Shown here piece after piece: positions 21,788 through 34,132 of a DNA stretch of 64,000 nucleotides; position 1 is the stretch's first letter; each line of letters opens with the position of its first letter. This stretch comes from Mixophyes australis. Its lineage: Eukaryota; Chordata; Amphibia; Anura; Limnodynastidae. The stretch covers positions 340,850,875 through 340,914,874 of the forward strand of contig JAVHZZ010000003.1 in the NCBI GenBank assembly GCA_036250195.1. Direction: 5' to 3'. The translations under genes were made by a program, and so were the position numbers. The notes beneath the pieces were generated by a model. It made no database searches. It was not told the DNA's origin and worked only from the letters and a program-made list of their open reading frames with translations.

Positions 21788-22110
21788 TAGCATGGTGGCT
21801 CAGTGGTTAGCACTTCTGCCATACAGCACTGCGGTCATGAGTTAATTTCCCGACCATAGCCTTATCTGTGAGGAGTTTGTATGTTCACCCCGTGTTCGCA
21901 TGGGTTTTCTCCTGGTGCTCCGGTTTCCTCCCACACTATAAAAACATACTGGTATGTTAATTGGCTAATAAAAAATTGACCCTAGTCTGTCTGTCTTTGT
22001 GTATGTGTGTTAGGGAATTTAGACTGCAAGCCCCAATGAGACAGGGACTGATGTGAGTGAGTACAGCGGTATAAATAAATAAATGGTGATGATGATGATG
22101 ATGATGATAG
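21788..22110 (+). mobile_element. tRNA-derived SINE, copy 2
   Basis: 'catggtggctcagtggttag' with an A box, a damaged B box ('gagttaatttc'), the conserved body and a tail with (GATGAT)n ending about 22,110. It lacks the 'ttctctgtacagcgctgcgg' stretch (short deletion), so it is older than copy 1. Confidence 0.8.
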
Positions 22111-22119
22111 TCAGACTTA

Positions 22120-22293
22120 GGGGTATATTTATTAAACTGTGGGTTTTGAAAAAGTGGAAATGTTGCTTACAGCAACCAATAAGATTCTAGCTGTCATTTT
22201 GTAGAATGTACTAAATAAATGATAACTAGAATTTGATTGGTTGCTAGGCAACATCTTCACTTTTTCAAACCCGCAGTTTAGTAATTATACCCC
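22120..22293. mobile_element. MITE family A with 3-bp TSD TTA
   Basis: GGGGTATATTTATTAAACTG ... CAGTTTAGTAATTATACCCC, flanked by TTA at 22,117-22,119 and 22,294-22,296. This is the cleanest flank of the family and fits a PIF/Harbinger-like 3-bp duplication (inference). Confidence 0.85.
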
Positions 22294-23770
22294 TTAGATA
22301 GGAATCAGAACCAGAATCATAGTCAGAGTTAGACAGGGATCAGAACCATAATAATAGTCAGATGTAGCCAGAGATCAGAACCAGAATTAAAAGCAGAGAG
22401 CTCTCATACACAGGAAAATACAGCAGAACCTGACATCTGACACATGTAGGTAGCACAACTGCATTGCAGCTCAAACTATTTAAAAGCACGCATCTCTCAT
22501 ACATAGGGAAAGAGCATTAGAAATAGACGACAGAAGCAGAATCCTAAGAAGGGTTTAGGAAAATGAAATACAACATTGTTAAACCAGTAAAACATGTTTT
22601 TTTATTGCACTATTATTATATAAATTAAGCACTTTATCTCAGTCTAGGGCAGAATCCAAAAATAAGAAAAACAAACCAGTTTTAGCCTCCTGGTTGTGGG
22701 CAATCAGTAAAACCACCGCATTCAGCGCAGTATGGTCATCTGAGAAGACTCCGCCTATAGTCATTCAAATGTTAGTAGGCAAAAGACTGCATTACAGTAT
22801 ATAAGTCATGATAGGCTACGGGAAGCTTCGATGGAGCAGAGCTGATGGCAGCAGAAAGAATAACGGGCAGCAAATCAGGGAGCATATACTTTTGCATACA
22901 GATCAAGGAAATAAAAGTTATTGTTCTAGTTCCTCAATCCACCCATGTCTGGAATTCCATGGTATAGCCCATGACAGGTCTGGAGCCTTGCCATAAACTG
23001 AATAAGGTGGCTTCCACTGTAGCACAACAATGATGGTCGTCAAAAGCTGCTGCCAAAGACTGCAGATGTCCTGGGTCCTGATAGTGGGTTGTGGAACGAA
23101 AGGCCTCACTCAAAAGTGAGCATAATCCCCACTTTCAGCAGATCTGTGGAGTGAATGTTTTTTTTTATAAAAGAAGCTTATATTGGGCTTTGAATCGGTG
23201 ATATTGTCCATGCTCACTGCTAGATGTGTAGGGCATAGTCAACTGATGATTAGGCTCCAATGACAAATGAACAGAGAATGCCAATGAGGGAATCGGAGAT
23301 GCAGTCGGGGCGGGGTCAGTACTGGTAAATTGCAGCTTATCCAACTTTTCCTGTACATCTGTGTTTGTCTCAGCTGGATAACTTGAATCAGAGATGGTTC
23401 AGGGATGAGCAATCCATAAGTAGGACCATTTTTTTCTGTAAGGTTCTCAATGTCTTATGATATTACTGATACTAACTGGTGATTTCCAATTGCAGGAGGG
23501 TAAATAACAAATAGCTTCAGTATCTTTTAGTAAGTGAAGGTATTCCAAATGGAGAATTGGAGAATTGAAGCTTCAGCTAATAGAATGATCCAAAAAATAG
23601 CCAGGGGTCATTAACTAGAGTGGTACTCGATTAAAGCCAATAGGTTAAGGAGCCAGCGAGGCAATCATCCAAAGCCAGAGGGGTTGTAGATTAGCTGTTA
23701 TTTTAATAAAGAAGGAATAAAGATTTGTATAGCCTTCTGTAAGTGTGACCTACAGAACACTGGTCTTCAA
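22294..23770. other. Unassigned DNA
   Basis: No splice-bounded exon or mobile-element terminus recognised. 'gaaccagaatcatagtcaga' words recur at 21,775, 22,310 and 22,375, a small local repetition. Confidence 0.4.
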
Positions 23771-23773
23771 TAT

Positions 23774-23960
23774 CAGTGGATTCCAAACTTTTTCAGTTCA
23801 AGGCACCCTTAGGGTCTCCAAAAAATTTTCAAGGCACCCCAGAGCCAAAATAATTACCAAGTAGTCCCCCGCCTTGCTTTACCACTGGCCTGGCCGAGGC
23901 ACCCATGTGAGATCTCCAAGGCACCCCAGGGAGCCTAGGCGCACAGTTTGGGAACCATTA
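23774..23960. mobile_element. hAT-type MITE ('CAGTGG.TTCCAAACTTTTTC' family)
   Basis: The left end is CAGTGGATTCCAAACTTTTT and the right end AGTTTGGGAACCATTA is its imperfect inverse. The interior 'gttcaaggcacccttagggt', 'caaggcaccccag' is a widely dispersed vertebrate non-autonomous hAT. The 8-bp flanks (ttcaatat, ttctacag) no longer match well. Confidence 0.75.
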
Positions 23961-24611
23961 TTCTACAGTGTCTCAGTGTTTGCCATGACTTGAAGGTAAA
24001 GATGTGAAGTAGTTTAGAATATCAGAAGATTAGGTGTTTCCTTGACTTATTACCTAATACCTTTTTGTCAGCTCACTTGAATTCCAACAATGCAGCCCAT
24101 GCTACAGTGAATTAATCAAACGTGTACTTTGGCCACGTAATATTTTAATAGTACATGGATTTAATGCTCTTGTATTACATAAAATATGCACATTTTCAGA
24201 TTACACTTTGCAATCTATGTCTACTGTATATAATTAAGATTATTTATTACGACTCTTAGATAATTGCAGTGAGTAAGTGTGGAGGCAGATGTGGGTGCAT
24301 ATTTCAATAATTATTTGAAAAACAGAATTACAGTGTTGAAAAAAAGGGGGGGGGGGGATGTGAACCTTTAAAAGGTTACAGCTCTGCATGTTATTATTAG
24401 CAGCATTATACATTCATGGCCATAAGTGAAGTAGTTAATCCCATACACGTAGTGAAATACAGAGGTTGTTAAAACTCTGTTTAAATTACACTTATATTAG
24501 GTAAGATAGGAACCAGTATAGCAAATCAAGGTCATCAATTTGCTGCTGTTGTAGCTTTATTTGTTGGCATTCTGCAGTAACATGTCGGTGGGTGTAATTG
24601 TCACTTGGATT

Positions 24612-25015
24612 CAGGGCCGGATTAACGGAATGGAGGCCCCTGGGCTAATGGGGCCCCCATTCCCCCGTGAGGCCCCCCCCATTAGCAGCCTGGCCCCCCT
24701 GTTAACCGACCGACCGCCCCCCCCCCCTCCAAGCGCTTACCTTCTCCTCTCCTGTCACTGCAGTCCTCCTTCCGCGGTGCGCTGTAAGCTCCTTACTGAG
24801 GAGATCTCGTGACACTCTCGCGAGATCTCCTCAGTAAGGAGATTGCTGAGCGCCGGAGAAGGAGGACTGCAGTGACAGAGCTCAGCATTGATCGGGCCGG
24901 GGGCGCCCCCGCCCCCGTCCCGATCAATACCTCTGCTGAACTCTGTCAAGGGCCCCCTGGATGCCCGAGGCCCCTGGGCTGTAGCCCAGTTAGACCTCGG
25001 GTTAATCCGGCCCTG
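24612..25015. mobile_element. hAT-like MITE with CAGGGCCGGATTAA ends, about 404 bp
   Basis: CAGGGCCGGATTAACG at the left and TTAATCCGGCCCTG at the right are exact inverses over 14 bp. The flanks cttggatt (24,604-24,611) and attggatt (25,016-25,023) agree at 7 of 8 bases. The interior is very G+C- and CpG-rich with a long hairpin around 'cttactgaggagatctcg'. Open frames across it are artefacts. Confidence 0.85.
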
Positions 25016-25023
25016 ATTGGATT

Positions 25024-26162
25024 TAAGCATTAACATAGTTTTATTTGAAAGTTTTTTAAGGACCCCCTGTATTATGAATTACATTCTTTGTTTTCCATTC
25101 TTTGCAGATTGTGCCTCACTCCAGAATCACCTGTGGGCTAGACTGTGATACCTCCGCTGGTTATAATCAATGTTCACACACCGATGCTCTGTTACTTATT
25201 ATCATGAGCCCATAAATTTTGTGATAAATCATAACATAAGTAGAGAATATACCATTTTGGGTTATTACACCTTTATTATTTCTGTGTATCCCGAGTACTG
25301 AGAAACCAATACCTCTACTGGAAATTAAACCATGGATTCCTGAAGGTTGCTTCCTCATATTATCACAGTTGTGGATGTTTCTGTGTCTGATGCTTCCAGG
25401 ATACTCTCTGTAAAGGTGCAGGATGTACCTGCTCTCCTGCTCATGAAAGGTGATCGCACTGTTGTGATTCAATCAATGTGTGACTGCTTTATCCTATTGT
25501 TCTATTCTACTTAAATTTAGTGCTCGAGAAACTGAACAGTTAGCAATTGCATGTTGAACGCAACTTGAACGCCCAGAGAATTATGGATTAGAAATGTCTA
25601 TAATAAATGCACTGTTATTACACCCTGACACTTTGGTGCTAAGTTGATAACACAATAAAAAATAGGATAAGGAGTGGTCAAGATGACCCAAACCTTTGGA
25701 AAAATGTAACGGTGAACTGCAAGCAGATATATCCTAGGAGCCAGGTATCTCAATCAATGCACGGTACACACAGGTAAATGCCACTGCATAGGTATCCTAA
25801 TTTTCTAAGGCTCCGATTCTTCTTCTGAAGCAAAAACTGGTACATTCGTCTTCTCTTTTTCGATAAAAATCAACTCATGTTTAAAGTTGTAGTAAAACAT
25901 TGTGCAATTATAGGATTCTGTTTAAACTACCTTGAGTGAAATTAAATTGAAAACAGGGCAGAAATGAACCCTAAAGGGCTGGATTTACTATGAGTGAAGC
26001 CCGGTTTGTGCTTTGTTGTCCACCCTTCCCTCTCTCCACTTCCTCTCACAGATTCCACTCCCCTCCTTCCTTTACCAGAGTGAGCTATCTCTTACCTACA
26101 TTTAATACTTGAACAGGGTGCATCGCTATCAGTGTCAGTGCTAGGTTGTTTGGCGACCACTT
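25024..26162. other. Unassigned DNA
   Basis: No gene recognised. The 101-codon minus frame (25,472-25,167) lacks a domain and good splice sites. Confidence 0.4.
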
Positions 26163-26170
26163 GTGTAGCA

Positions 26171-26412
26171 CATACATGCCAGCTTTCAAACGGAGATTCC
26201 GGGGGAGAAGTCATGTGACAGGGGGCAGGAGGGGACGTGGTGACATTGTCGCGTCACCATAGCTCCGCCCCACTATACAATGCCGAAATTCACTTAATGA
26301 TTCGATTAAGCCCAGCCCCCGTCATTCAATGCCGTGAATTTCTGCGAATTCGGGAGGTTTGCCTACTCTTCTGGGAGTCTTCCGGGAACTTCCGGGAGAG
26401 TAGGCAAGTATT
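26171..26412. mobile_element. MITE family C, degenerate copy
   Basis: Starts CATACATGCCAGCTTTC and ends 'gagagtaggcaagtatt'. The flanks gtgtagca (26,163-26,170) and gtgttgcg (26,413-26,420) agree at 6 of 8 bases, so an aged 8-bp duplication is plausible. Confidence 0.7.
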
Positions 26413-27237
26413 GTGTTGCGTCAGCGCATGTGCCATGAAGCCCCATTGTGTTCTTTACGGTGCATGCGCATGGCTGCACACACCTACCCCTGCGCTTGCT
26501 CTGTGCCCCCACTCTGCTCTCCATGGTGGGTGGAATGGCCGCCTGTTGCACTTACCGCACTTACTGCTTCCTCCGATCTCGATTCTCATGACTGTATTAC
26601 ATTTTATACTGCCCCGGACAGCCCTACTGTACTGTGCTAAAACATTTTACCTCCAATCACCTGTTCACAAAGTCCAATATATCCAATGTAGCTAAAGTAA
26701 AATAAAACTATGAAACATGAACAGAAACACAGTTTTGTACAGTTTTTTAATTGGATTCAGAGTTCATCCATCAGACCAAACAGTACTACAAAATAGGCAG
26801 CTGTGTTTATTCAGAGTACACGCCTCTAGTTCTGACAACTATGAAATGAAAACTTTTAAGAGCACAGAGCTGGGAAGAGACAAAAATCAACCTTGGAATA
26901 TTAAACACTTGCCCAGTGTGATGCAGACAGAATAATTCACTGTAACAAACCAAACAACGGCTAAACAGTTCCCTAATACCCAAAGACATAGATGTACAGT
27001 ACATTATTTACTGCATAAGCACCCACACAATAGCATAGTAAATAACATACATCATGGATTTACAATAATTAATCAAAACATCCCATATTAAAGCATGCTG
27101 TAAAAATAATTGACATTTGATCATTCACTTCTATAAACTAATACTTTGACATTTTCAGTGTTTGTTCTTCTGCTCCCCTTATCTATAAGACTAAAACAGC
27201 TGATTATTGTCTTGATTTTGTACTTACTGAACACGTC

Positions 27238-27569
27238 GGGCCCGATTCATTAAGGATCTTCACATGAGAAACTTCTTATTTCAGTCTCCTGGACAAAACC
27301 ATGTTACAATGCAAGGGGTGCAAATTAGCATTCTGTTTTGCACATAAGTTAAATACTGACTGTTTTTTCATGTAGCACACAAATATCAACTTTAAATTTC
27401 AGTGTACAAATATGCTATCAAATATTTGTGTGCTACATGAAAAACAGTCAGTATTTAACTTATGTGCAAAACAGAATACTAATTTGCACCCCTTGCATTG
27501 TAACATGGTTTTGTCCAGGAGACTGAAATAAGAAACTTCTCAAGTTAAGATCCCTAATGAATCAGGCCC
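27238..27569. mobile_element. Palindromic MITE family B, intact, 332 bp, TSD GTC
   Basis: The left arm GGGCCCGATTCATTAAGGAT continues 'agtctcctggacaaaaccat', 'gttacaatgcaaggggtgca', 'catgtagcacacaaatat'. The right arm is its inverse to AATCAGGCCC. Arms are about 155 bp around 'aactttaaatttcagtgtac'. GTC flanks both ends (27,235-27,237; 27,570-27,572), a 3-bp duplication that with GGGCC(C/T) ends fits PIF/Harbinger (inference). Confidence 0.9.
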
Positions 27570-27995
27570 GTCATTATCAAACAATAAAAAACACTAAATA
27601 TACAATAGACTAAAGTTAGCCGTTCACCAGATGTCTACATGAATACCTGAAATTGTTGACCAACTTGACCCTTCATGCTCTCTAGCATCAAGTTTATGCC
27701 AAGTCATAAATCACATTACATACCTGACTCACTGTTGATGGGGTAGACATGCCATCAGATTCCCTTGTCTCTTGTACTTTATGCTTTCACTTCCCACTCT
27801 ACCATTCCCACGTGGACGGAATGGGGGGGGGGGTTGAATAGTAGAAGGAAGAGGAAGGCAGAGAATGCTGAGTATTGCTGTTAGCTGGGAAGAGATGGGT
27901 TGTTTGTTGCCTGTTATGTAACAGATGGCATGTGTACAATAACTGTCCTTACTCTCACCTCCTCACACACCACTTGCAGCAAAATCCCAGTCATT

Positions 27996-28784
27996 GGGGG
28001 AATTCAATTGACCACAATTTGTTTCTTATTCCCGCAGCATAAAAAAACAAAAACCCCACGCAGGTTTTTAACTGCTATAGCGACCGTTTTAAGTTAACGT
28101 AGCGTTTAAACTTGTGCAATTCAATTGAAAAGAGGTAACGCTGCCCCCGCGCATTAGTATTTGGTGCTTGCGAGTTTTTAGGGGAGTGAAGGGGAGTGTT
28201 TAAGACGGTCAAAAAAAAAGGATTGGCATACACTTGCATACATTAGATTGCATTACACAACCATTCTATTTGATAATATCTACAGTACAGTACTTTCTTT
28301 AGCATATTTTTTTATTTCACTATTTTTTACTATAGAATAATCTATACCATGTCAAAACACATTAGTACATACATATTTGTGCAAAAAACATACAGAAATA
28401 TACTTAATTAGTGATTTTTTTATTTTTTTTTCCTTATTTTTTTTAAAATAAAATCAACTCTTTCATGTTATACATTACTGTAAAAAAAAACATAGTTTAT
28501 CTTTTTTTTTTGTCCATGATTTCAAATAGTTTTCTTAGGTTTTTTCTTTTTAGCACAACCCAAAGAGGTAGATAAAACAGGATATTGGCCTGTTTAACAC
28601 ACTGCATTAAAAAACAATTGAATAGCTTTTAACGCGGCGGGCTCTCACCCACCCTATACTTTCAATAGACCTTCTACTATAGAATCCAATCGCGGGTAAA
28701 TTTAACCCACTCGAAAATGTTAAACAGCGTTAAAATTAATTAAGGCAGTGTTAAAAAATATCTTGCGGTCAATTGAATTCCCCC
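27996..28784. mobile_element. 789-bp non-autonomous element with 18-bp TIRs
   Basis: GGGGGAATTCAATTGACC at the left and GGTCAATTGAATTCCCCC at the right are exact inverses. The flanks CATT (27,992-27,995) and CATT (28,785-28,788) suggest a 4-bp duplication, with ambiguity because of the C run. Subterminal inverted words 'caattcaattgaaaagaggt' and 'aacaattgaatagctttta' exist. No coding capacity is seen. The interior is poly-T/A-rich. Confidence 0.8.
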
Positions 28785-28789
28785 CATTT

Positions 28790-29950
28790 TGTTGTAAACA
28801 CTATTTCAAAAAGTAAATCAACATGTAGCATGTTCTTTGCCGAACCCTAGAGGCTGCTGCCCTAGTCACTTGCCTCTGGCCTATATAAGAAATATGGCCA
28901 TAACTATAATGTCTGCTCGTGTGTCTGATGGGGCAATCTCAGGAACTACACTGGTGACTGACAGCTTGCCCCTCTTCATTCCCAAGTCTCGTCACCTTAG
29001 GCCCAGGAGTATGAGACCTTCGCATAAATCCGGACATGCCTACCCTTCATATAAGCATGCTGCTTTTTTACCTACATGAAGATATTTTAGTGAAATAGTG
29101 AAATCATGAGCTTACAAAATTAACATGGTTGTAGCCTATTCACCATCTACAAATAGTTAAGTCACATTATATGTTTCCTTCAAACATTAGTTCAAGCAAA
29201 GCAGTAGAGTCTGGACTAACACTGTATCCTTTTTACATGTGTTAGTAATTTACTGTGTCGTTCCCACACACTGCCACCCTCAGAGTTCTGAATCACAGCC
29301 GCCCCACCAATTTGTTTATTCATTATTTTGATTACTATCAGTTATAATTCTTCATTCTTTTGGTTCAAGCCCTAAAATGACTGAACTTGAAAACATTCTT
29401 CTAGCTCAATTTACTTTTAAAAATAATAATAAACGTTTACTGGGCCAGTCACAATAAAGGCAGACGTTAAGATGTGAACTTTACATTTGTACTAGATATC
29501 ATCTTTTTTTCAGAATCATTAGCTGGATACTGATACAGCAAGAGATCCAAACATTAAAAACACTAAAATGCTTGATGGTTTAAATTAAAGGAGTTATTCT
29601 ATGCCGTATCTCCATTTAACTTTTAATTTGCAATATCCTAGCTAATTTTTTTCATGCTGTGACAATTAACTTTTAAAATAGATAAAGGATTGACTGAGAG
29701 GAGTTTGCATTAATGCCTTGACAGACACCAGTGTGAATTAGCAATGGATAGATTCCTCTTGTTGTCCTCAATGACTCTCAGGAAGACACACTTGCTGATC
29801 GAAATATACTGGAACTCTAGTTTTTAGTTGATTTCTATTCTCCAATGTTTTCAGGAATCTGGGGCTTTAATCTGTCTTTCTGTAAAACCAAGTTCCAGAT
29901 ATTCTTAGACATCAGTCATGGATGGTCTTACATTTTCATGTATTTTAATT
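28790..29950. other. Unassigned DNA
   Basis: No supported gene. The 80-codon plus frame at 28,837-29,079 has no recognised motif. Confidence 0.4.
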
Positions 29951-29954
29951 GTAA

Positions 29955-30175
29955 CCAGGGGTCAAATTGGACATTTAGAAGTAGTGGTATGGAAAAAGTA
30001 AGTGATTGGCATTTGATAGAGTTACAATGAAAGCAGTAGGAGAAGTGGTGGTATAACATACCACTGTACACCAGCCTACTTCCACCACTGATTGTAGAAC
30101 TATTTCTGGGTTTTGAGTGTGATCTTTCCTTCTGATTCTTTGCACATTCCCCACCTGTTGTCCTAGGTTCCAAAT
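29955..30175. repeat. Dispersed repeat R, copy 1
   Basis: The order 'acatttagaagtagtggtat', 'ggaaaaagtaagtgattggc', 'atttgatag', 'acaatgaaagcagtaggaga', 'taccactgtacaccag' recurs inverted at 55,010-55,145. The family is not named. Confidence 0.6.
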
Positions 30176-30755
30176 ATACTGGGCAATGTTCTGATTTCCA
30201 GTTGTTCTGACTTTATTTTACATTTGTTAATTAACACGGAACAGAGGAACAACCAGAAACAGCATCCAAAGACACCGAAGCCACAACACCAATCCAACAG
30301 CAGACTGCTGACCAGGCAAGAAACGCAGGGATTTAGGCAGAATATATAAAGAGGACATCACTTGACCATGCTGGGATATGGTCACACATCAGGAGAACAT
30401 AGCAAGGCTGGTGCACAGTTGCTCCCAAAATGGGAATAAATTGCTCAAAATAAAGAGCACGGAAAAATAGTGTATTTCCACCCATATGCAGAGCCGTACT
30501 CATCTTGAGATGCATCTGCCTTCATATCAGCAGCATATGTGCCTGGTTTACGGCAAGTTATCATAATCGGCAAGCATTTGCACCTGTCCTATAGCAGGTG
30601 CAAAAGATATGCCTCATAAAAGGCATACATGCATATCTCTGTAGGTCTGTATGAGCCGCGATGGCATAAAACCTGCCTTACTGTAATCGCTAGTATCTAA
30701 TAGTCCATACTCATTTCCAAATATGAGCTCACCACAGGATATGGTCACACTACTA

Positions 30756-30930
30756 GGGCTAGATTTACTAAACTTTGGGTTGGAAAAAGCGGAGATGTTG
30801 CCTATAGCAACCAATCAGATTCTAGCTGTCATTTATTTAGTACATTCTACAAAATGACAGCTAGAATCTGATTGGTTGCTATAGCCAACATCTCCAATTT
30901 ATCAGACCCGCAGTTTAGTAAATATACCCT
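30756..30930. mobile_element. MITE family A copy
   Basis: 'gggctagatttactaaactt' ... 'gcagtttagtaaatataccc', with inverted 'gcaaccaatcagattctagc' cores. CTAG occurs on both sides, so a 3-4 bp duplication is likely. Confidence 0.85.
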
Positions 30931-30934
30931 CTAG

Positions 30935-32625
30935 TGTCTTAAAATTCAATTACTCCCATTAATAAATCTTATCTTAAACATTATAAAGCATAGTGTAGCA
31001 AAATGTAGGTTATAAAGCACAACAAAAGTATTTAAAAGGAGCAAGTAAAAAGGTCGTCCAGCCAAGATAAAATGTATCCTTCCACCCATCTAGTTATGAC
31101 CATCTCATAATGATAATTAATTTTTTATTGATACTTTCCATAGCTACATAGTACACTGCTCAGTTCCTGCTTTCATTCTCCATGGAATGATTTGACAGCT
31201 CTGCAGACCCATGTTTCCATTCAGCTATTTTGTCTCTCTAATACACTGTAATGTGCTATATTTGCTAAGATATTATAGTGGTTCTGAACATTATATTGTG
31301 GTAATATTATATGTTGCACATTATAATATATCAGGAAGACAGGATTGCTGTATGTTTTGAAATGCTGGTCTGAAAACCCGTCAAATTACTTACATACAGG
31401 GAGCTTAGAATTGTACAGTCTCTGTACATTGTACGATCAGTGCAGGATTCATTAGATGGTTCGGGATGAATATATAAAATAATGAGCATAAATGACTAGG
31501 CAAGTGGTCAGAATATTACTTTGGCTGGAGAGCCCTAACACCACGTCTGAAGTATTGTAAACATCAAGGTCTTTTTCACGGTGAACAATGTCTATGTCCA
31601 CTGTACAAAGTAGGGATCGATTTAAAATTTGTCCTATCGCTTCCCCTTGTACCTCATTTAAATATCTTTTGCACATAATGGAATCTTGATTGTCTTATTC
31701 TGGTGCTTCGAACGCTGCTTAAAATCCCTGAATTCAGCTTCATCCCATGCAATGCACCAAAGTGATTACATACTGGGCTTTTCCCACTTTCTTATTTATG
31801 TGTATATTGCAATTTTTGAACCTTTTCACTGCAGTCAGGAAAACATGATACAAACATGTAAAAGAGATATACATGCATTTTTAGTTAATTTATCACACGT
31901 AGGACAAACTTGGAAAACTTTGTGTTTTATGAAAGATTTCCTGACATACTATAAAGAGTTTACAGCAGGATGAACGAACACAAAGGCATAAACAATAAAT
32001 TACTATGTAAACATAATCAATATATTAAGAAGTTAAAATCTCACATGTATAAGTTGATCATGCAAACATGACTGTAAGAAACATGTATGTTTCTGTGATT
32101 CGGTCTGAATGATCACTGCAAATCACTCGTTCAGGCCTTCCTATGCTGGCTCATGTTCCTTATATGGGATGTATACTAATAAAATTAAAAGCAGATATTG
32201 TAATATTTCGAGAATAATTGTTGCATTTTAATGTGCCCTTTCATCACTAAGGAATCTTTTGTGCACATAGGGCCTGATGGCCAGCTGAACTTAGGCCAGT
32301 TTGCATATCGTACAATGCACAAATTTGCACCGTTCATGCCCTGAAAGAGAACCTACGCATACGCCCTATTGGAGATTTACACTTCACACTTTCGCCTCCT
32401 TATATCAAGAAAAGGAAGAACTGGGGAGGGAGTTGGTGGTCTTATGTAGGACGAGTACAGTAAAACCTGTACAGTAAAAATTGTGTTTAAGAAAATGTAA
32501 TTCATACAGACCTGCAAAAATGTGCATGTTCGCCTATTAGGAGGTGTATCTTTTACACTTGCAAATACACTCTGTTGATAAAGCCTAAGCATAAACCAGG
32601 CGCGATTCGGAGCTGGGTACATCTT
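30935..32625. other. Unassigned DNA
   Basis: No domain recognised. Two moderately long frames (minus 31,676-31,452; plus 31,686-31,973) abut near 31,680. They have gene-like residue composition but no consensus splice sites or motif I know, and could be transposase debris. Confidence 0.35.
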
Positions 32626-32628
32626 GAG

Positions 32629-32736
32629 GTGGATTTAGACTGTAAGCTCCAATGGGGCAGGGACTGATGTGAGTGAGTTCTCTGTACAGCTCTGAGGAAT
32701 TAGTGGCGCTATATAAATAAATTGATGATAATGATC
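32629..32736 (+). repeat. SINE/LINE 3' tail fragment
   Basis: 'agactgtaagctccaatggg' to 'tagtggcgctatataaataa' with an ATGATGATAATGAT end. It is a 5'-truncated copy immediately upstream of a full SINE. Confidence 0.8.
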
Positions 32737-32750
32737 AACATTTATTAGTG

Positions 32751-33090
32751 GCCAGCACGGTGGCTTAGTGGTTAGCACTTCTGCTTCACAGCACTGGGGT
32801 CATGAGTTCAATTCCCGACCATGGCCTTATCTGTGTGAAGTTTGTATGTTCTCCCTGTGTTTGCGTGGGTTTCCTCCGTGTGCTCCAGTTTACTTCTACA
32901 CTCCAAAAACATACTGGTAGGTTAATTGGCTGCTATTAAATTGGCCTTAGTCAATCAGTCTCTCTCTCTCTCTCTTGGTGTGTGTATGCTAGGGTATTTA
33001 GATTGTAAGCTCCAATGGGGCAGGGAGTGATGTGAGTTCTCTGTACAGCGCTGTGGCATTGGTGGCGCTATATAAATTGATGATGATGAG
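32751..33090 (+). mobile_element. tRNA-derived SINE, copy 3
   Basis: 'gccagcacggtggcttagtg' head (A-box one base off), 'gagttcaattc' B box, full body, an internal (TC)n run at about 32,955-32,974, and a tail 'ggcgctatataaattgatga'. Confidence 0.85.
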
Positions 33091-33099
33091 GTGTGCGTA

Positions 33100-33860
33100 C
33101 AACTCATAATATGGGCGGAAATATGCTGTTTTTGCATGCACTTTTTTAGATTAATTTCCTCCCATTTTGCGACCAATTTTGCATCAGCCCCATAACATTT
33201 ATCACTTATTGGTTCCCTCCATACTCACTTTCTCTTTCAGACTCTGCCTGTCAGTGACCTCATTAGCATGTCCACACTCCACAGACTGACTTCCATAGGT
33301 CAGTCTACGGAGTGTCTTCATCTGGTTAAATCAGCATATGTGGCCCCAAAATGATCACAGTGCCAGACACGGTGCCATTGAAATTGTTACGCTCTTTGTC
33401 AGGCATGGAGGTAAATGCAGTTGGAAGTTGATGTTACCGGCCTGTGTGTGTGTGGCCATCTTACGATCACAATATCAGGTCACAAAGAAGCTGATCTGGC
33501 CACTGATTGTCTTATTCTTAATTAATACATAAACTGTTGAGTGTAATATAATCATCTGAAGTACCATTAGCTTTTGTAGGTACCCCTAAGTGTACAGGTA
33601 CCTCAGAAACCCTGGTATAGTGGACCTCAGAGCACAATGAACGTGGTCACAATGTAATTGCTTTGTATTTTATGTATATTCGTCTCTGAAACGCATGTAA
33701 CATTGTCATTTAAATATTTTTATTATTATAACAAACTACAGTATCTTTAAATAAACAAAGGCAAAATCTGTTAATAAATGTCCTTCAAATAACCATAAGG
33801 CAATAAATCCTTGTATAATTGTGACATTACAGAAGATATAGCTTATATTACTAATGGCCC
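33100..33860. other. Unassigned DNA
   Basis: 33,225-33,320 contains an imperfect inverted repeat ('cactccacagactgac' against 'gtcagtctacggagtg'). No gene seen. Confidence 0.4.
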
Positions 33861-33914
33861 TAATTGTATTATTATACAGAGCAGCTTACACTTCTATTCC
33901 ACTTCTCATTTCAG

Positions 33915-34132
33915 CTCCTCTATGTGCCCTGTCTGCTTTCCGAAATCAGTGATGTCACTCAAAGCATGAGTCATGTTCCAAAAATGGGTATGCCAGTGAG
34001 CGCTGGCCTAGCCCCAGCAGTGAGTGGGAATAAATTAAAATATGAAGATCTGAACGGGAGATGGGTATTGGTTCCTATGGCAGCAGTGCATAATGATGCC
34101 ATTGTAACGCTCTGCTTTAAGGCAGCTTATTG
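33915..34132 (+). other. Weak candidate exon
   Basis: A strong acceptor-like sequence (ttctattccacttctcatttcag) precedes 33,915. The frame stays open to a TAG at about 34,134, and AATAAA lies about 30 nt beyond it (near 34,163). The residues have no recognised domain. An internal GCA|GTGAGT near 34,019 could instead be a donor. It may be chance. Confidence 0.2.

Noticed and set aside
24561..25036. Pro-rich frames on both strands
   Set aside because: They are translations of the G+C-rich CAGGGCCGG MITE.
26237..26695. 152-codon plus frame
   Set aside because: The first third is MITE family C; the rest has no motif and no exon boundaries.
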